A DNA stretch of 51,251 nucleotides from a virus. The DNA lies in IMG/VR virus record IMGVR_UViG_3300045912_000471, positions 1 through 51,251 of that record; one strand, given 5' to 3'. Both the position numbers and the translations under genes were made by a program. This document shows positions 15,274 through 22,892 of this stretch, piece by piece (the first letter of the stretch is position 1; each line of letters starts with the position of its first letter). The notes beneath the pieces are model-generated. The model had not been told where the DNA came from, did no database searches, and saw nothing but the letters and a program-made list of their open reading frames with translations.

Positions 15274-16635
15274 TTATTTTCTGAATTGACTGATAATATT
15301 TATTTTATTGGCTTCCGGTAACTTATCCTCCTTTTGCTCAGAGGATTGAAGAATAATATCCTCGCTCCCGCAACTCTTGCAACACATTGCAAACTCCTCC
15401 TGAAGCTTTAAGCCAAAGCCTTGAGCAAGCTCAGAAAGCTCGTTGTAGGGTGCTTTGTCAATAAGCCCCAAGATGTATTCGCTCACCTGCTCACTTGCCT
15501 TTAAGCTCTTACGATACAAGCCTTTTAGCTCCTCTCTTTTGGCTGTCTGGATGCTTTGTAGTTGCTCCTGTGTTTTGGTGTGAAGCGTTTGAACCTCTTG
15601 GAGCGTGGTTTCTTTGCTCAATACCTCCGTTTCCAAGTTTTTTACTTTTGCTTCAAGGTTTGCTTTTTCGCTCAAAAGGGTTTTAGTAGCCTCCTTTTCA
15701 TCTTTGAGCTTTTGCTCAAATTCGCTTTTCATAGCCAAAAAAAGCGTTTCGGTGTCTTTGGGTGTAAGGTCTTGATGGAACTTCGTACTCATCACGATCC
15801 TCTCCCCTTTCTGCTCCACCTCTGCCTTGTAGGCTTCTTTTTGCTCTGTGGAAGTGAAATTGAAATCTGTATTGGTGTCGATTGCCAAACCACGTTTCAC
15901 GTTAATAGGGTTACCGTTGCTATCAAGTGCCTTTGCATACACATCAGCAGGGAAGTTCACCAGCGAGCTCTCATCAAAATCAATGATGTTTGTGGCAATT
16001 CTTCTCACCATCTCCTCTTTTCCGTTCACGGACATCATCTTTCCCAAATTCCAGTGAAACATCCAGTGATCCTCATCACCGTTGGAATCGTGGAATACGT
16101 GGCTTGGTTTATATTCAAACTCTAAACCAACGCTAGAGCCTTGAATGGTCGGAGGTTCGCTCATCAAAGCTCTGGCAATATCCGTATGGGATTTGGCATC
16201 AATACGATACACGCCAATAATGCCTGCGGGTACATATTCCCCGTCCTCGTTGATGAAAGCATCTTGCCACTGCACTTTCTCAATGATACCCACAGCCCCT
16301 TTCACAGAGTATTGAGCGTGGTCAATGAGGGCAGGTTTCCCCTCCAACTTCTTCGTAGCTGCTTTCAAGACATCAGCGGGAAACTCCACAGCTTTATAGC
16401 TGTACGCTCCCACAATCGTATTGGCAGAGAGAAGTCTAAAGGCACGACGAACAAAATCGCCTTCTTTGGGAATGAAATCTTTGGAAGTATTGCCTCCCTG
16501 ATAGTCATTGCCCCAAGCGAAAGTGGCTTTTTCCTGCTCAGTGTAACCGAGTTGATTGGCAATGCTTTTGGCTATAATGGGGCTTTTGCTGGCTGTAATG
16601 TCCACGCGAAGCTCTAAATGTGCTTTTCTTGTCAT
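15274..16635 (-). CDS. Prohead protease fused to scaffold-like coiled coil
   Basis: 453 residues. The N-terminal half fits a capsid maturation protease: LEGKPALIDHAQYSVKGAVG (about residues 97-117) offers the conserved His, and PPTIQGSSVGLEFEY (about 160-174) the Ser. Residues 295-395 are a long charged coiled coil (FEQKLKDEKEATKTLLSEKA), as expected of an internal scaffold. The C-terminus carries a cysteine cluster (CCKSCGSED) that could bind zinc. Placing protease and scaffold in one chain just before the capsid gene is a known head-assembly arrangement. Confidence 0.75.
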   Translation of the reverse strand: MTRKAHLELRVDITASKSPIIAKSIANQLGYTEQEKATFAWGNDYQGGNTSKDFIPKEGDFVRRAFRLLSANTIVGAYSYKAVEFPADVLKAATKKLEGKPALIDHAQYSVKGAVGIIEKVQWQDAFINEDGEYVPAGIIGVYRIDAKSHTDIARALMSEPPTIQGSSVGLEFEYKPSHVFHDSNGDEDHWMFHWNLGKMMSVNGKEEMVRRIATNIIDFDESSLVNFPADVYAKALDSNGNPINVKRGLAIDTNTDFNFTSTEQKEAYKAEVEQKGERIVMSTKFHQDLTPKDTETLFLAMKSEFEQKLKDEKEATKTLLSEKANLEAKVKNLETEVLSKETTLQEVQTLHTKTQEQLQSIQTAKREELKGLYRKSLKASEQVSEYILGLIDKAPYNELSELAQGFGLKLQEEFAMCCKSCGSEDIILQSSEQKEDKLPEANKINIISQFRK

Positions 16636-16649
16636 CGTAATTTATTTTT

Positions 16650-16705
16650 CACAAAAGTTGCAAATTTTATTTGCATTTTTTAGAAAAATAATTATTTTTT
16701 TGTTA
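16650..16705. promoter_or_regulatory. TTTGCAAA / AATAATTATT element
   Basis: The gap between two minus-strand genes holds a TTGCAAA word, an ATTTGCAT word and AATAATTATT. The same set recurs near 17471-17530, 22801-22855, 28450-28512, 32041-32120, 40365-40410 and 42785-42840. A shared promoter/operator role is inferred from recurrence at transcription-unit borders. Confidence 0.4.
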
Positions 16706-17005
16706 TTTGATAACATCAAAGAAATCAGGGATAATGAGCTTTTTTCCCACGTAGGGAGATAAGTCCAAAGGGTAGTCGATGCCGTTGATTTCCGCAAGCA
16801 TAATCCACAAGTCCACAGCGTTTTCCGTGAAGTCTTGGTAGTAGGTGTGGGCAATGCTGTCAAGCGTATCTTTCTGATGGATAATGTGGGTGGTCTCGTT
16901 GCCCGTAACAGTGTATTCGTATGGGATACGCTCTAACTCACTGGTGCCATCGGCAAACTCTAAGATATTACTATTGGCGTATGGGTTTGTGTTTTCCAGT
17001 TCCAT
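16703..17005 (-). CDS. LysM-type baseplate/tail protein
   Basis: 100 residues. After an N-terminal strand region, residues 38-95 form a LysM-like module (HIIHQKDTLDSIAHTYYQDF, then LWIMLAEINGID and YVGKKLIIPD). In contractile tails such a protein links hub, tube and tape measure or touches the cell wall. It is coupled to the upstream gene at 17007 (one base apart). Confidence 0.75.
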   Translation of the reverse strand: MELENTNPYANSNILEFADGTSELERIPYEYTVTGNETTHIIHQKDTLDSIAHTYYQDFTENAVDLWIMLAEINGIDYPLDLSPYVGKKLIIPDFFDVIK

Positions 17006-17006
17006 T

Positions 17007-17465
17007 CTACTTACGAATTGAGGTTTTCGTTACGTCTCCCACGAGCTTGAAAGTAATGTCTACCTTCGCTCTCAGGGGGTTGTATTTCTTGGCAGGACGA
17101 AAATCAGAGGTTTTTGCACTGACCGAAGCCACCACAAAGTTAAGCCCTTTGAACACAGAACCCCAAATGATTTGCACGTAGGAGGCTGGTTTCGTTCTCC
17201 CCTCGTTAAACACAAGGCTTTTGAGCCACTTCACTTTCTTTAAAACATACTCAGGGTCATTCTCATAGACCCCGCTCAAACTAATCTGAAAAGAAATATC
17301 ATTGCTCACGCCCGCGTGTTGATATTGTTCCAAGTTCCTGCCTGCCACCGCCACCGCTGGCAACTTGGCAGATGCCGAGTCGCTCAGTTCCTCAGGAATG
17401 TGGTCAATGATTAGTTTTTCGTTGGAGGCTAGTTCCACGATGTATATTTTCTGTGGGCTTGGCAT
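17007..17465 (-). CDS. Baseplate/tube adaptor-like protein
   Basis: 152 residues. It opens with IYIVELASNEKLIIDHIPEE and contains ISFQISLSGVYENDPEYVLK and a C-terminal strand region (YNPLRAKVDITFKLVGDV). This order, followed by a separate LysM protein, resembles the tube-adaptor proteins of contractile injection systems and T4 gp53-like proteins. The identification is moderate. The start is close to the divergent portal promoter region. Confidence 0.6.
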   Translation of the reverse strand: MPSPQKIYIVELASNEKLIIDHIPEELSDSASAKLPAVAVAGRNLEQYQHAGVSNDISFQISLSGVYENDPEYVLKKVKWLKSLVFNEGRTKPASYVQIIWGSVFKGLNFVVASVSAKTSDFRPAKKYNPLRAKVDITFKLVGDVTKTSIRK

Positions 17466-17470
17466 ATAAT

Positions 17471-17530
17471 AATAATTATTTGTGCAAAAATAGTAATTTA
17501 ATTTGCATATTTTTGAGAAAATAATTATTT
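17471..17530 (+). promoter_or_regulatory. Promoter-like region for the portal gene
   Basis: TATTTTTG at 17508-17515 fits the -7 consensus TAnnTTTG. A TTTG at 17479-17482 gives a 25-base spacer, longer than usual. The segment from TTAATTTGC to AATAATTATT is nearly the same as that upstream of the baseplate gene at 28515, so the two + strand structural units probably share control. Confidence 0.45.
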
Positions 17531-17532
17531 CT

Positions 17533-19854
17533 ATGTTTGAAAGAATAAGAAATACTCTGAGAAACTATCTCAGAATTGAAAATAAAGTACAACAGGAAGC
17601 CACCATCCCAAGAGAAACCACCAACATTGCCTCCACCACCAAGAGTAGTGAGCAGTATTGGGAGATATTTGGGATTGAGGAATCACAAATCCCCTCCGAT
17701 TACAGGGGATTATTTGAATTGCTTGAGTGGCTTTCTGTGGAACATCAGGACTTCTCTTTTGCCATTACCAACATTCTGGATTTGGGAAATACCGATTTCG
17801 AGTTTCGTTTTCCTTCCAGCGTTCCCAAACGCTATAAAAAGCAGATGATAGAAGCTCTCTCACTATTCAGAGATAACTGTTACAGAACCAACGGCTCTGT
17901 ATCTTTGGGCTACAAGCCTCTTGTGAGAATGCTCTTACGCCAACTCAGTGTCCATGGGGCATTGAGCGTGGAGGGGGTGTATGATCTGAAGGGCAACGGA
18001 AACGTGGTGCAAGTGCCTCACGACTCTGTGTATCTCTATAACATAAAGGGAGAACCCACCCCCTACCAACAGCAAACGAAGGGGATGACAGCCCTCAACC
18101 CCAACACCTACAAGTATATTCCACTCGACACAAAGGTAAAGAGTCCCTACGGCATCCCTCCTTTTGTGTCTGCGTTGGAGGCTATCGGCATTGAGCAGGA
18201 TATGATTAAAAACTTTGCTCAAATTGTTAAGAAACTAGGGCTTTTCGGCTTTCTGCAAGTGGTCGTTACCCCACCTCAAAAGAAGCCGGGAGAGGATGAG
18301 GAAGCCTACATCAAACGGGCACAGAAGAAACTTCAGGAGGCAGCCGACGAAGCCAAGAAAACCAAGAACGATGGCATTGTGGCAGGGTTCAAAGGGATGC
18401 ACGAGTTCACACTGGAGGCTGCTAACATCAATTCCGCAGGAGCGGAGGCGATGCTTCGTATGATCGATATTCTCAAAATCTCAGGGATGAAGCAAAACGC
18501 CAATATGCTTAACAGGCAGATGAGTACTACCGAAACCTTCGGACGGGTGTTACTGGCTATCTTGGGTAAACAAGTGATTTCGTTTCAGGAGCAAGTGGCT
18601 GTATTTCTGGAGAGCTATTTCAAGATGCATTTGCGTTTCAAGGGCTTCGACCCGAAATATTATAACTCCCTTCAGGTGTGGTTTGAATTACCCCTCACAG
18701 GCGACAAAGTGAAAGAGGAAGAGATTTCCTTAAAGAAGGCAGAGCGTTTGGTGTATTTACGAAACGAGGGCATCATTTCGCAAGATGACGTTGCTATCGG
18801 ACTCGGTTTTGAAAAAGCCTTTGCGGACGCTCCTGTGAGCCACAATGAGCCTGCTCAGAGCGAACCCCTGCCCCCTGACGGAGCGAAGACAGACCCCAAC
18901 AATCCTGATGCTGCCCTATCAAAAGCTATTTTTTATCTGACAAGAGGCAAGGCGGAGTATCTGTATGAAGCTCCTGAAACCTGCGGACACGCGGAACACT
19001 TGGAACTTGCCGGGGAGAGGAAGTATAACAATTTCGTCAGCAACTTCGCTGATGATATCGCCTCTCAGTACAAAAGGGAAATCAAAGCTGTTACCAAAAG
19101 CCTTGGGGCTTTTCTAAAAAAGTTTGACGGTTTGGAGCAGGAGGAATTTACGAAGCGTTTTTTAACGCGTCTGTATGGCGTGTGGGACTTGGAAAGCAGG
19201 ATTGAGGAGGATGTGAAAAGTAACGTCAATGATATTTACAAGTTTTACCGAAAGGATAAAGCTGTATTCAAACTGAATATTCCTGACCCTGTGATTGATG
19301 GTTTCGACAAGCGTGTAATGGAATGGTTCAGAAAGCATAGTTCTCTCTATTTGGGTAAATTCATCACTGACGAGGATACGAAACAACGTATTGCGGCGTG
19401 GATTGCTCAATACTACGTGGAGCAGGGCGGAGAGATTGGAGAGGCTGCCGTAGAAGCCTTCACACAACAGTTTCCAACTGTCCTTGCCGGGGAGGAATGG
19501 AAAATAAAACGCATCACAGACACGGTGGCAAACCAACTTCGTAACGGTGGGAAAGTGGCGTATATGCAACAGGCGGACGTGGAGGAATACGAGATTGTGG
19601 AGGTGATGGATAAGATAACCTGCCCCCACTGCAAGGAGATGAACGCTCGAAAGTTCAAGGTAGCTACAGCCGTTTCGCTTTTAGAGCAAATCATTGAGGG
19701 AGAGGAGGACGCTATCATCAGTGCCAAACCCTTCGCCACTACCATTAAACCAAAAGATATTGCAGATATGACGAGCGAAGAGCTTGCCAGCAAAGGAATA
19801 CTGTCCCCGCCCTTCCACCCTTCCTGCAGGGGGGTTGTGGTGGCAGTTTTGTAG
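17533..19854 (+). CDS. Portal protein fused to MuF-type head protein
   Basis: 773 residues from the ATG at 17533; the earlier in-frame ATG at 17503 lies within the promoter-like element. About residues 50-430 match a phage portal (STVSLGYKPLVRMLL-like GSVSLGYKPLVRMLLRQLSV, VPHDSVYLYNIKGEPTPYQQ and a helical stem region). The C-terminal part, about 480-773, is a Mu gpF-type minor head domain ending in ITCPHCKEMNARKF and LSPPFHPSCRGVVV, the family's conserved C-x2-C and P-x-H-P-x-CRG motifs. The two are separate genes in many phages, so this is a natural fusion. It is the only head gene on the + strand. Confidence 0.87.
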   Translation: MFERIRNTLRNYLRIENKVQQEATIPRETTNIASTTKSSEQYWEIFGIEESQIPSDYRGLFELLEWLSVEHQDFSFAITNILDLGNTDFEFRFPSSVPKRYKKQMIEALSLFRDNCYRTNGSVSLGYKPLVRMLLRQLSVHGALSVEGVYDLKGNGNVVQVPHDSVYLYNIKGEPTPYQQQTKGMTALNPNTYKYIPLDTKVKSPYGIPPFVSALEAIGIEQDMIKNFAQIVKKLGLFGFLQVVVTPPQKKPGEDEEAYIKRAQKKLQEAADEAKKTKNDGIVAGFKGMHEFTLEAANINSAGAEAMLRMIDILKISGMKQNANMLNRQMSTTETFGRVLLAILGKQVISFQEQVAVFLESYFKMHLRFKGFDPKYYNSLQVWFELPLTGDKVKEEEISLKKAERLVYLRNEGIISQDDVAIGLGFEKAFADAPVSHNEPAQSEPLPPDGAKTDPNNPDAALSKAIFYLTRGKAEYLYEAPETCGHAEHLELAGERKYNNFVSNFADDIASQYKREIKAVTKSLGAFLKKFDGLEQEEFTKRFLTRLYGVWDLESRIEEDVKSNVNDIYKFYRKDKAVFKLNIPDPVIDGFDKRVMEWFRKHSSLYLGKFITDEDTKQRIAAWIAQYYVEQGGEIGEAAVEAFTQQFPTVLAGEEWKIKRITDTVANQLRNGGKVAYMQQADVEEYEIVEVMDKITCPHCKEMNARKFKVATAVSLLEQIIEGEEDAIISAKPFATTIKPKDIADMTSEELASKGILSPPFHPSCRGVVVAVL

Positions 19855-20218
19855 TTTTCATAGAAGAAAAAAAAACCCCGATCTTTTGGAACGGGGCTTT
19901 TTTTTGCAGAGTTTTGAATTGTATTTTTTCAGCACTTTTCCATAAAATCAAAGGTTTAAATCCTGTGTTAGATAGCTTATTGAATGGTATGGTAGCCATC
20001 CAGTCATTATCAAATTCAAATATCAGGGGTTCATTTTCGAGAAGTATTTCAGCTATGTGCCAATGTCTGCCGTCTTTCTTGAGGTATTCTATCATCTTAT
20101 CATAGTCTGTGAATACTGTTCCTCCTGCTCCCGCTCCGTTTGGGTGTGTTGGTGTACCATTTTCAAAGTTTTCTGATAAATGATGTTTCCAACACACGCC
20201 TGTATATTTTACTTCCAT
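19745..20218 (-). CDS. Unknown protein, 3' end overlaps the portal gene
   Basis: 157 residues; no family recognised. The first 95 look native (YTGVCWKHHLSENFENGTP, then DYDKMIEYLKKDGRHWHIAE). The last 60 read through the terminator hairpin at 19866-19906 and the antisense of the portal 3' end, and look like run-on sequence. An 18-base direct repeat sits in this gene at 19942-19959 and again upstream at 20223-20240, where a 15-residue frame (20209-20256) ends in a similar peptide. Confidence 0.45.
   Translation of the reverse strand: MEVKYTGVCWKHHLSENFENGTPTHPNGAGAGGTVFTDYDKMIEYLKKDGRHWHIAEILLENEPLIFEFDNDWMATIPFNKLSNTGFKPLILWKSAEKIQFKTLQKKAPFQKIGVFFSSMKTTKLPPQPPCRKGGRAGTVFLCWQALRSSYLQYLLV
19866..19906. 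terminator. Terminator after the portal-MuF gene
   Basis: ACCCCG and CGGGGCT arms at about 19875-19897 enclose a short loop. Runs of A before and T after suit termination in both directions. Confidence 0.7.
19942..19959. repeat. 18-base direct repeat, copy 1
   Basis: TAAAATCAAAGGTTTAAA, identical to 20223-20240. Both copies read FKPLIL in the minus-strand frame, suggesting a local duplication. Confidence 0.6.
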
Positions 20219-20222
20219 TTGC

Positions 20223-20240
20223 CTAAAATCAAAGGTTTAA
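20223..20240. repeat. 18-base direct repeat, copy 2
   Basis: Identical to 19942-19959. It lies in a tiny minus-strand frame (20209-20256) coding MSKRSFKPLILGKWK. Confidence 0.6.
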
Positions 20241-20248
20241 AGCTTCTT

Positions 20249-20491
20249 TTACTCATGCGATTTTTCAGGCACAAAGTCAGAAAGTAAAAATCCTGTACCT
20301 CCAATATTTTGCGGTAAATTGCTTGTAAGCTTCAAAACGTCTAATTCCAATCGGGCTGATTCCACAATGACACTGCCTAAATCAGCAACAGCTTTGGCAG
20401 TTTTGCTGTCCATTTTATCATCAGGGTCTAAAAGCCTCTCAATCGTTTCAAACATCAGGTTTCTTACGTCAGTTATCTTGTTCCTTGCCAT
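20249..20491 (-). CDS. Small conserved phage protein ([10 protein letters not shown] type)
   Basis: 80 residues beginning [20 protein letters not shown] with a helical middle (SKTAKAVADLGSVIVESARL). From memory, proteins of this pattern (KITDLRNHLF...AKAIADVAQVIVNSAK) are frequent in phages and prophages near regulatory or Mu-like early genes. Their role is unknown to me. The start overlaps the end of the HNH gene. Confidence 0.65.
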   Translation of the reverse strand: MARNKITDVRNLMFETIERLLDPDDKMDSKTAKAVADLGSVIVESARLELDVLKLTSNLPQNIGGTGFLLSDFVPEKSHE

Positions 20492-21140
20492 TTTCTTGTA
20501 GGGTTTTATTGATTGTTCTTTTTAAATTTGCTATTGCCAGAGTTGCCTCCTGTATGTCTTTGGGGTATTTCTGTAAGTGGTGATAGTTCCGTCTGGCGTG
20601 TTCAAACCGTGTAACCAGCATTAAATTATCAAGATGAATGTTAGTGCTGTCTCCATCCACAAAAACCAAGATTTGATTTTTTGGTAGTTTGCCGTGTATA
20701 TCTTCCCAAAGTAGGACATGCTTTTGTTTCCAGACGTTTGGATCTGCTACTTTCACATACAAATATCCATCTGTCCACCTTTCACTACCCACTGGTCTGT
20801 AATTGTGGGGCTTATGTCCTTTTTTAAATCTTGTGGATTCAGACTTTTCTATTTGCTCAGGTGTCATGAAATCGGTTTGCTTTTTTCCTTTATTGTAGGG
20901 AATACTACCTTTCTTAAATCGGTAGGAATGTCCCCTATTACCATTCAGTAGTCTTCCTGATAGCTCGCTTTTTTTAAATGCTTCACTCTTTTCAAGTCCC
21001 ATCTTGAAAGCTATACCATAAACAGATCTTACTTTTCTGTTGAGATCCTTAGCTAAATCAGCGGTTCTTGTATCTGCATATTTAGCTTTGATGATTGATA
21101 GCTCCTCTTCACTGTATTTCCCTTTCTTCATATTTAACAT
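20469..21140 (-). CDS. HNH endonuclease with HTH N-terminus
   Basis: 223 residues (220 if the ATG at 21131 is used). The N-terminal 55 residues ([20 protein letters not shown]) form a helix-turn-helix-like DNA-binding region. The centre has NUMOD-like and basic segments ([19 protein letters not shown]). The nuclease core is [20 protein letters not shown] followed by [15 protein letters not shown], an HNH pattern with H, N and H/N in place. It is probably a free-standing homing endonuclease inserted between small genes. Confidence 0.85.
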   Translation of the reverse strand: MLNMKKGKYSEEELSIIKAKYADTRTADLAKDLNRKVRSVYGIAFKMGLEKSEAFKKSELSGRLLNGNRGHSYRFKKGSIPYNKGKKQTDFMTPEQIEKSESTRFKKGHKPHNYRPVGSERWTDGYLYVKVADPNVWKQKHVLLWEDIHGKLPKNQILVFVDGDSTNIHLDNLMLVTRFEHARRNYHHLQKYPKDIQEATLAIANLKRTINKTLQENGKEQDN

Positions 21141-21675
21141 GATTTTCTAGTTTAGGGTATTCCAAATATTTGATGCCATCGAGGGCGTTTACTATTTTTT
21201 CAGAGGTTTTGATAAATCCACAATTTTTATAGCTTGGCTCAATCCAATCATAAGAACCGTCTTTACGGAAGAAATTTATTTCATTTCCCTCTACTTGCTG
21301 ATTTGTTGGTGAATTATACCAATAAGGAGGCTCAGGAGTGTACTCGTAGGGATTCCAAGCTCCCCACTGCTTAAAGAAAAATGCTACTCCATTTTCTTTA
21401 CAAGCATCTCGGATGTCCCTCACCCATTGCGGATTCATGGGTCTGGCTTTGTGTCCTGATTCTCCTCCTACGATTACCCAGTCAATTTTATCACATCCAC
21501 GGTCTGTATAACCTATTGATTTATAATAAGTCCAATACCTACCCAAAAGAGAATTTATGTAAGCATTTGAAGATTCTACTACTATTTTTGTAAAATCTAT
21601 TAGAGGCTCTGCACTTACAAATCTCACTTTTGCTGGAGTCTCCAAAAGAAAAGGGATTCTTTCATTTTTGAACAA
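21109..21675 (-). pseudogene. C-terminal fragment of DUF5131 (phage Gp37/Gp68) family
   Basis: 188 residues matching the second half of DUF5131 proteins: [40 protein letters not shown] and [12 protein letters not shown]. The family normally begins with a segment containing a CxxCYA-like cysteine motif, as in radical-SAM-like enzymes, and that half is absent. The preceding gene (21662-21964) overlaps by 14 bases and is unrelated, so a deletion probably replaced the N-terminal half. Confidence 0.7.
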
Positions 21676-21964
21676 ATTTAGTCTTCACCAATGCCCAACT
21701 AGCAAAGCAATATTCGCCTACTGAGATGTTGATGAAACTGTCTATGTTATCACTGATAGATTTTACCCTGCTGATTTGGCAGGCTTTGTGGCGTGGGAAA
21801 GCTTTGTTTTTTTCGTCTATAATTTCCTCAACGTCTTCTAATAATGATTTCATTTGAGACTCTTCAACCAGTTTGTTGTCCAAGTAGCGTGTAGCGTCCC
21901 AAATTTGCTTTTGAAGTTCGTTTTTACAGACTCTGTGTGATTTTTTTTCGAGAAAGTACATCAT
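21662..21964 (-). CDS. Unknown 100-residue protein
   Basis: Not recognised. Mostly helical and basic at the N-terminus ([20 protein letters not shown]), with [20 protein letters not shown] in the middle. The C-terminus ([20 protein letters not shown]) runs into the truncated DUF5131 gene, so the end may be altered by the same rearrangement. It overlaps the small membrane protein gene upstream. Confidence 0.5.
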   Translation of the reverse strand: MMYFLEKKSHRVCKNELQKQIWDATRYLDNKLVEESQMKSLLEDVEEIIDEKNKAFPRHKACQISRVKSISDNIDSFINISVGEYCFASWALVKTKFVQK

Positions 21965-22101
21965 TTTCTTTTGATTTGAAGAATTAGTAGGATAAACAAT
22001 AGAATAAAAGATACGATACTGAGTAACTTGTAACCATTAAGGGGTTGGTAAGTGAGGGCAAACGCCCCCACCAACACCCAAAGCAAAAAGAGTCCTAACA
22101 T
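21961..22101 (-). CDS. Small two-helix membrane protein (46 residues)
   Basis: The ATG at 22101 overlaps the stop of the gene at 22095. Two hydrophobic helices are visible (LGLFLLWVLVGAFALTY and LLSIVSFILLFILLIL) with a short loop and a KRK tail, giving both termini inside. A longer in-frame version from 22197 overlaps the 22095-22286 gene and is less likely. Holin-like topology, but function not shown. Confidence 0.55.
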   Translation of the reverse strand: MLGLFLLWVLVGAFALTYQPLNGYKLLSIVSFILLFILLILQIKRK

Positions 22102-22286
22102 ACCCACCCGATTTTTCTGTATCTCAAAACCGACACCGATAGTTGGTGTGTACCATAGTATTCTTTTGCCTTCATTGTTGCCACCGCCCCCAAGCAATTT
22201 GGTTCTGGTGCTTCTACTTTTAGGAATATCGGTTGCATCTCACCGCCGAGTACCTTTGCCCTTATCTCTACTTCGTATAGTTGCAT
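22095..22286 (-). CDS. Unknown 63-residue protein
   Basis: A compact protein with strand-helix-strand pattern: LYEVEIRAKVLGGEMQPIFL, then LGAVATMKAKEYYGTHQLSV. It sits between two overlapping genes in an early-type minus-strand operon driven by the promoter at 22784-22814. No family assigned. Confidence 0.55.
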   Translation of the reverse strand: MQLYEVEIRAKVLGGEMQPIFLKVEAPEPNCLGAVATMKAKEYYGTHQLSVSVLRYRKIGWVC

Positions 22287-22753
22287 ATCTCTTCGAGTTC
22301 GCTTTGGTGGTACTTGTAATTTTCCAAAAGAGAGTGATAAAAATTAGTTTGAAAAACCTTACTCAGTGCTTTTTCCGTTAGACGTAATTCTTTTTCTGCT
22401 TTCTCTTTTCGCTCATTCAATACACCGATCAGTACTGAAACCACACTCTCAGGGGCGTTTGCCTTTCTGAGTGCCTCCACCTCTGCAATTATTGCAGAAG
22501 CGGGGGCGTATTCAATATTACAGATGGTTAGCATAATACCACCCTTACGAGCCTCTAATGCCATTGCTTCATCGGGTTGCATATTGATTATACACTGATT
22601 CACTTTCTCCACTAAGCCCGCCTCGCTTTGTGCTATAAAGTGTTTTTCTCTACCCTCAATGAGAGCGGTAGCATAATAACTCATTTTGCTTTGCCAAACC
22701 CTTACTTCTTGGGCTTTGAGCATTTCTTTAATTTGTGCTTTAACTTTTTCCAT
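22268..22753 (-). CDS. Unknown 161-residue helical protein
   Basis: Helix-rich throughout. It begins EKVKAQIKEMLKAQEVRVWQ, has a central KVNQCIINMQPDEAMALEAR, and a coiled-coil-like C-terminal half (VLNERKEKAEKELRLTEKAL). First gene after the promoter at 22784-22814. No family assigned. Confidence 0.6.
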   Translation of the reverse strand: MEKVKAQIKEMLKAQEVRVWQSKMSYYATALIEGREKHFIAQSEAGLVEKVNQCIINMQPDEAMALEARKGGIMLTICNIEYAPASAIIAEVEALRKANAPESVVSVLIGVLNERKEKAEKELRLTEKALSKVFQTNFYHSLLENYKYHQSELEEICNYTK

Positions 22754-22768
22754 TTTTCTTTTTGCTTT

Positions 22769-22780
22769 AATGTTTAACTA
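22769..22780 (-). promoter_or_regulatory. GTTAAAC-type recurrent site, partial copy
   Basis: On the minus strand, TAGTTAAACATT follows the -7 box of the 22784-22814 promoter at the same distance as the full site does at 42753-42764. It keeps TAGTTAAAC but not CGAA. Confidence 0.4.
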
Positions 22781-22783
22781 CTA

Positions 22784-22814
22784 CAAAGTTAATAAAAATA
22801 ATTTAACTTGCAAA
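22784..22814 (-). promoter_or_regulatory. Bacteroidota-type promoter for gene 22268-22753
   Basis: Minus strand: TTTG (22811-22814), a 19-base spacer, TAACTTTG (22784-22791), followed by TAGTAGTTAAAC. Spacer length and downstream words match the promoter at 42769-42799. Confidence 0.65.
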
Positions 22815-22854
22815 ATTTTTGCAAACTAAATTTGCAAAAAATGTAAAAAAATAA

Positions 22855-22892
22855 TTAAAAAAGGTAGGGCGTAACTGCCCTACCTTTTTCTG
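22855..22892 (-). terminator. Terminator of the chaperone gene
   Basis: GGTAGGGC and GCCCTACC (22863-22870 and 22877-22884) form an 8-bp stem with a 6-base loop, with T residues following on the minus strand. The stem overlaps the stop codon (22880-22882) of the frameshifted chaperone product, which supports that product being real. Confidence 0.7.
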
